Source of the DNA: SAR202 cluster bacterium | GTDB taxonomy: Bacteria > Chloroflexota > Dehalococcoidia > Lucifugimonadales > VGZY01 | DNA length: 48,437 nucleotides | Direction of reading: 5' to 3' | Assembly: GCA_016872355.1 (NCBI GenBank) | Contig: VGZY01000014.1 | Coordinates: 1-48,437, forward strand | In this document: positions 46,386 to 48,437 of the stretch, piece after piece | Position numbering within the stretch: the first letter of the stretch is position 1 | Layout of the letters: each line of letters opens with the position of its first letter | Notes under the pieces: model-generated | Told to the model about the DNA's origin: nothing | Databases searched by the model: none | What the model saw: only the letters and a program-made list of their open reading frames with translations | Program-made: the position numbers and the translations under genes

Positions 46386-46650
46386 TATGAGTTACAAGTT
46401 ACGAATTACGAGTTGAACAGCCGGGGATTACGCGCAGAGGTCGCGGAGGGCGGAGAGGGGATGTCCGAGGGCGGTGGGCGCGTGACGGCGTAGGATCGGA
46501 GCGCGAGGTTGGCTGGGGATGAGGGCGGCGTGCGTAGGGCCGGCGCCCCCGACCTCTCTCCCCCTAGCCCCCTCTCTCCAATTTCAGAGAGAGGGGGGAC
46601 CGATCCCTGAGGGCTTCGCCCTCAAACTCCCATCGCCCGGGTTGCGTACA
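46386..46650. repeat. Repeat-rich intergenic stretch, no gene seen (46378-46758)
   Basis: It holds a type D element with the AACAGCCGG tail (46386-46424), type C-like CGCGCAGAGGTCGCGGAGG (46431-46450), and an inverted pair CCCCTCTCTC / GAGAGAGGGG (about 46567-46600). A GAGGGCTTCGCCCTC palindrome (46609-46623) also lies here. The plus-strand open frame through it is repeat-derived. Confidence 0.65.
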
Positions 46651-46758
46651 GGCAAACCCGGCGAGCAGTACAGGCGCGATGAATCGCGCAGGCTACAGAA
46701 ATCAGCAGTCCCGAGTAAATTGGGGCGGGTTCGTGATTTGTTAACGGTGACGGGTTGC

Positions 46759-47013
46759 CTAGAAGAGGATCTGTACCTCTTTGACGGTGTCGCCATCGAC
46801 TACCTGGAGCTTGCCGCCTTTTACCTTTTGCTCCAGGAACCAGTCGTAGATACGGAGGGCGTTTCGTACGACCTCCGCGTTGGTGGAGGCGTCCGAGCGC
46901 TCGCGGATTCGCATGAGCCTCTCGTGGGCCTCGGGGGAGAAATCGAGCTGGAGGCGGAGCCGCTTGGCTGCCTCTCCCTCCGCTGTCACACCTCTTCTAA
47001 GCTTCGTCGTCAT
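46759..47013 (-). CDS. Ribbon-helix-helix (Arc/MetJ-like) protein
   Basis: The 84 residues contain a ribbon-helix-helix core: strand RLRLQLDFSPEAHERLMRIR, then a turn SDASTNAEVVRNALRIYDWF, with the usual N-A-E-V-V-R-N-A-L helix. A short tail (VVDGDTVKEVQILF) follows. Such proteins bind DNA as dimers, often as antitoxins or as regulators of small operons. AAAGGAG eight bases before the ATG is a strong ribosome site. It is last in a chain of small minus-strand genes, 43 bp after the previous one. Confidence 0.82.
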   Translation of the reverse strand: MTTKLRRGVTAEGEAAKRLRLQLDFSPEAHERLMRIRERSDASTNAEVVRNALRIYDWFLEQKVKGGKLQVVDGDTVKEVQILF

Positions 47014-47056
47014 GTTAATTACTCCTTTTCCGTCTCGGCAAGGAGTCCGAACTTAT

Positions 47057-47290
47057 TCAATTTAGCTCCTCACCTCGAACTTGCGGTGCTTGTGCCTCCG
47101 GCCAGGAGGCGAATTCTGTGATGTGCTCTACCTCTTCGATGCCGTCCCGCGCGGGCCGGGGTGGCGATATGACTCTCGTCCGCACCTTTATGGGCGCGAG
47201 GTCCGGTATTGTGTCGTATTCATCCGCAGGCAGGGTAGTGTCGAGCGTGTTCCTGGCCGCGTTTGAGTCGTTACCTTCTAGAATAATCAT
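47057..47290 (-). CDS. Small hypothetical protein (77 residues), coupled to its upstream gene
   Basis: The frame opens MIILEGNDSNAARNTLD and is acidic, with a Pro-rich middle (VISPPRPARDGIEEVEHITE). Its ATG overlaps the TGA of the frame at 47287-47493 (ATGA), a typical coupled pair, which is the main support. I do not recognise a family. It precedes the ribbon-helix-helix gene. Confidence 0.5.
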   Translation of the reverse strand: MIILEGNDSNAARNTLDTTLPADEYDTIPDLAPIKVRTRVISPPRPARDGIEEVEHITEFASWPEAQAPQVRGEELN

Positions 47291-47493
47291 AATCTGTCCC
47301 CGTCACTTGTGTCTGCGACGACGGCGCCCTGCGGCCAGGGCCTGATCTGCTCGATCGGAATATTCAGTTGTGACCCGGCAGGCCGGGGAGAGGTGCTGAT
47401 GAGCAGCACCGTAAGGGCTTTAAGGTCCTCTATTGTCTCGCAAGAGAAGACCTCAACGCTTATGATATTTGGAGTCGAATTCCTTCCGCACAT
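47287..47493 (-). CDS. Small hypothetical protein (68 residues)
   Basis: Starts MCGRNSTPNIISVEVFSC and contains TIEDLKALTVLLISTSPRPA. AGGAG lies 10 bases before the ATG. It overlaps the upstream small frame by 34 bp and the downstream gene by four. No family recognised; it may be a small soluble protein. Confidence 0.5.
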   Translation of the reverse strand: MCGRNSTPNIISVEVFSCETIEDLKALTVLLISTSPRPAGSQLNIPIEQIRPWPQGAVVADTSDGDRL

Positions 47494-47633
47494 GCTTTTG
47501 TTTCTCCTGAGAATCTGCCGCGTAACCGTATGGACGAGGTGTTGTGGCTGGCGTGATAAGCCATGACGGCGCCGGCCATACCGGGGCGGTTGAAACCCAT
47601 TCGAAACGTATTGGACTGTTTGCGCTGAGACAT
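47460..47633 (-). CDS. Small basic hypothetical peptide (57 residues)
   Basis: From ATG 47633, with GGGAGGG upstream on the minus strand, a 57-residue basic, Met- and Gly-containing product opens MSQRKQSNTFRMGFNRPGMA. A longer frame from 47762 runs through a GTACGGG tandem repeat and is rejected. No family recognised. It is first in the chain of small genes. Confidence 0.45.
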   Translation of the reverse strand: MSQRKQSNTFRMGFNRPGMAGAVMAYHASHNTSSIRLRGRFSGETKACAEGIRLQIS

Positions 47634-47699
47634 TGGGACCCTCCCAAGGATGAAATACGGCTCCATTATGGTCATTAGAAGCGCACGTGTCAAGACGGG

Positions 47700-48115
47700 A
47701 TGAGGGGGATTTTGGGGGGTACGGGGTACGGGGTACAGGGTACGGGGACAGCCGAACAGCATGCACCCTCACCCGACCGGCCAGGGCGCCGGTCGACCTC
47801 TCCCGTCGAGGGAGAGGTAAGAATGGGGCAGAACTGCCGTGGCCCTCATCCGCCGCGGCGGACCCAGAGCGGCAAAGGCCTCTGCCTCGGGGAGGAGGGA
47901 GACCCGCCTGACTTACCCAACCCCGGTCACCCTCTCTGTCCCGCAAAGCCGGGACATCTCCCCCATCGAGGGGGAGAAAGAAGATGGGGCAGGAATCATG
48001 GATAAGGATCGAATCTGAGCCGAAGGCTCAGCAGGGAGTCTGTGGGCTTCGCCCTCACCCCGATTCCATCGGGGCCTTCTCTCTGAAGTCGGAGAGATGG
48101 GGTTAGGTGAAGAAA
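47700..48115. repeat. Repeat-rich intergenic stretch, no gene seen (47634-48141)
   Basis: It begins with tandem TACGGGG units followed by ACAGCCGAACAGC (type F, 47714-47760). Next are a type H-like double hairpin (47765-47822), another H (47926-47980), and GGGCTTCGCCC-type palindromes. It ends with CCCCGATTCCATCGGGG and TCTCTC/GAGAGA stems (48014-48105). Confidence 0.7.
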
Positions 48116-48141
48116 GGTAGTCGCGGGGTCCGACAGGCTGC

Positions 48142-48437
48142 TTAGGGCTTGGCGCGGCGGCCGCCACGGCGTTGGGCGGCGTCCCTGGGGGTGGCGTTTT
48201 CAGGCTTCTTGCGGTTGTCGTATGCGGGAGCGGAGCGCTCTGTGGAGCGCTTTGCGCCCTGGCCGGACCCTTTGCCTATCGGTGAGCGCGGTAGCTCCGT
48301 GGGTATGGGCGGGCGGCCCTTCGCGCCGCCGGCAGGACGGCTGTAGGGCCGGTCCGGCGCGCCGCGGGAGGCGCTGTTGCGGCGGGGGCCGGGGCCCCCG
48401 CGGGAGGCGCCGCCTTGCGGGCGAGTGGAGCGACGGG
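48142..48437 (-). CDS. C-terminal Arg/Gly-rich tail of a protein running off the window
   Basis: On the minus strand an open frame with no start in the window ends at TAA (48142-48144). Its 97 visible residues are rich in Arg, Gly, Ser, Pro and Ala (GGASRGGPGPRRNSASRG; ending AAQRRGGRRAKP). Tails like this occur on DEAD-box RNA helicases and some pseudouridine synthases. Which protein it belongs to cannot be told from the tail. The plus-strand frame at 48149-48346 is its shadow. Confidence 0.6.
   Translation of the reverse strand, partial: RRSTRPQGGASRGGPGPRRNSASRGAPDRPYSRPAGGAKGRPPIPTELPRSPIGKGSGQGAKRSTERSAPAYDNRKKPENATPRDAAQRRGGRRAKP

Overview
The window is high-GC bacterial DNA with Shine-Dalgarno-led genes, standard stop codons and tRNAs with an encoded CCA. 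Its gene content is an arginine operon carrying a giant UPF0182 membrane protein, archease, tandem Usp, an N-acyl-D-amino-acid deacylase, glycoside-hydrolase-like TIM barrels beside MFS triplets, a YtrA-type ABC operon, Hsp20-Lon, Tex and AmmeMemoRadiSam protein B. This suits an environmental Chloroflexota genome, perhaps SAR202/Dehalococcoidia-like. The taxonomic call is inference from gene content only.

Layout. 0.1-1.6 kb (minus): archease and a double universal stress protein. 1.8-9.4 kb (plus): argJ, argB, UPF0182, an argD-like aminotransferase and argG, which form much of an arginine pathway (argC, argF and argH are not in view). 9.6-13.8 kb: an HI0933-type flavoprotein, an AT-richer gene for a zinc-ribbon plus deoxyribosyltransferase/TIR-like protein lying between perfect 36-bp inverted repeats, and a D-aminoacylase. 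14-24.4 kb: a tiny Ala/Pro/Lys protein with a structured leader, a GNAT protein, two tandem GH-like TIM-barrel genes, three overlapping MFS paralogues (minus), and a sugar isomerase/epimerase overlapping a Gfo/Idh/MocA dehydrogenase. The last eight genes could form a locus for uptake and catabolism of an unknown compound. 24.6-27 kb: a YtrA-type regulator-ABC operon with a readable promoter and operator. 27-30.5 kb (minus): an APH-like kinase, an amidohydrolase and a peroxiredoxin-NHL fusion. 31-36.4 kb (plus): two related lipoprotein genes, tRNA-Phe, tRNA-Gly and an AmmeMemoRadiSam B gene; all three protein genes are interrupted. 36.5-41.7 kb: citrate synthase, a membrane HEPN-like protein, hsp20-lon. 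42.3-48.4 kb: a small gene, GNAT, an unknown protein, tex, a chain of tiny genes headed towards a ribbon-helix-helix protein, and the C-terminal end of an Arg/Gly-rich protein running off the window.

Two features stand out. First, the gaps between genes are filled by dispersed repeats of several types. Some are degenerate short tandem repeats that begin at, or overlap, stop codons and often have an inverted partner. Others are double-hairpin elements, three of which are joined to the same tandem-repeat type in the same order. Second, five otherwise well-preserved genes carry interruptions: five in-frame stop codons (one TAA, three TAG, one TGA) and two one-base losses in G runs. This could be sequence error, recent decay or, least likely, recoding.
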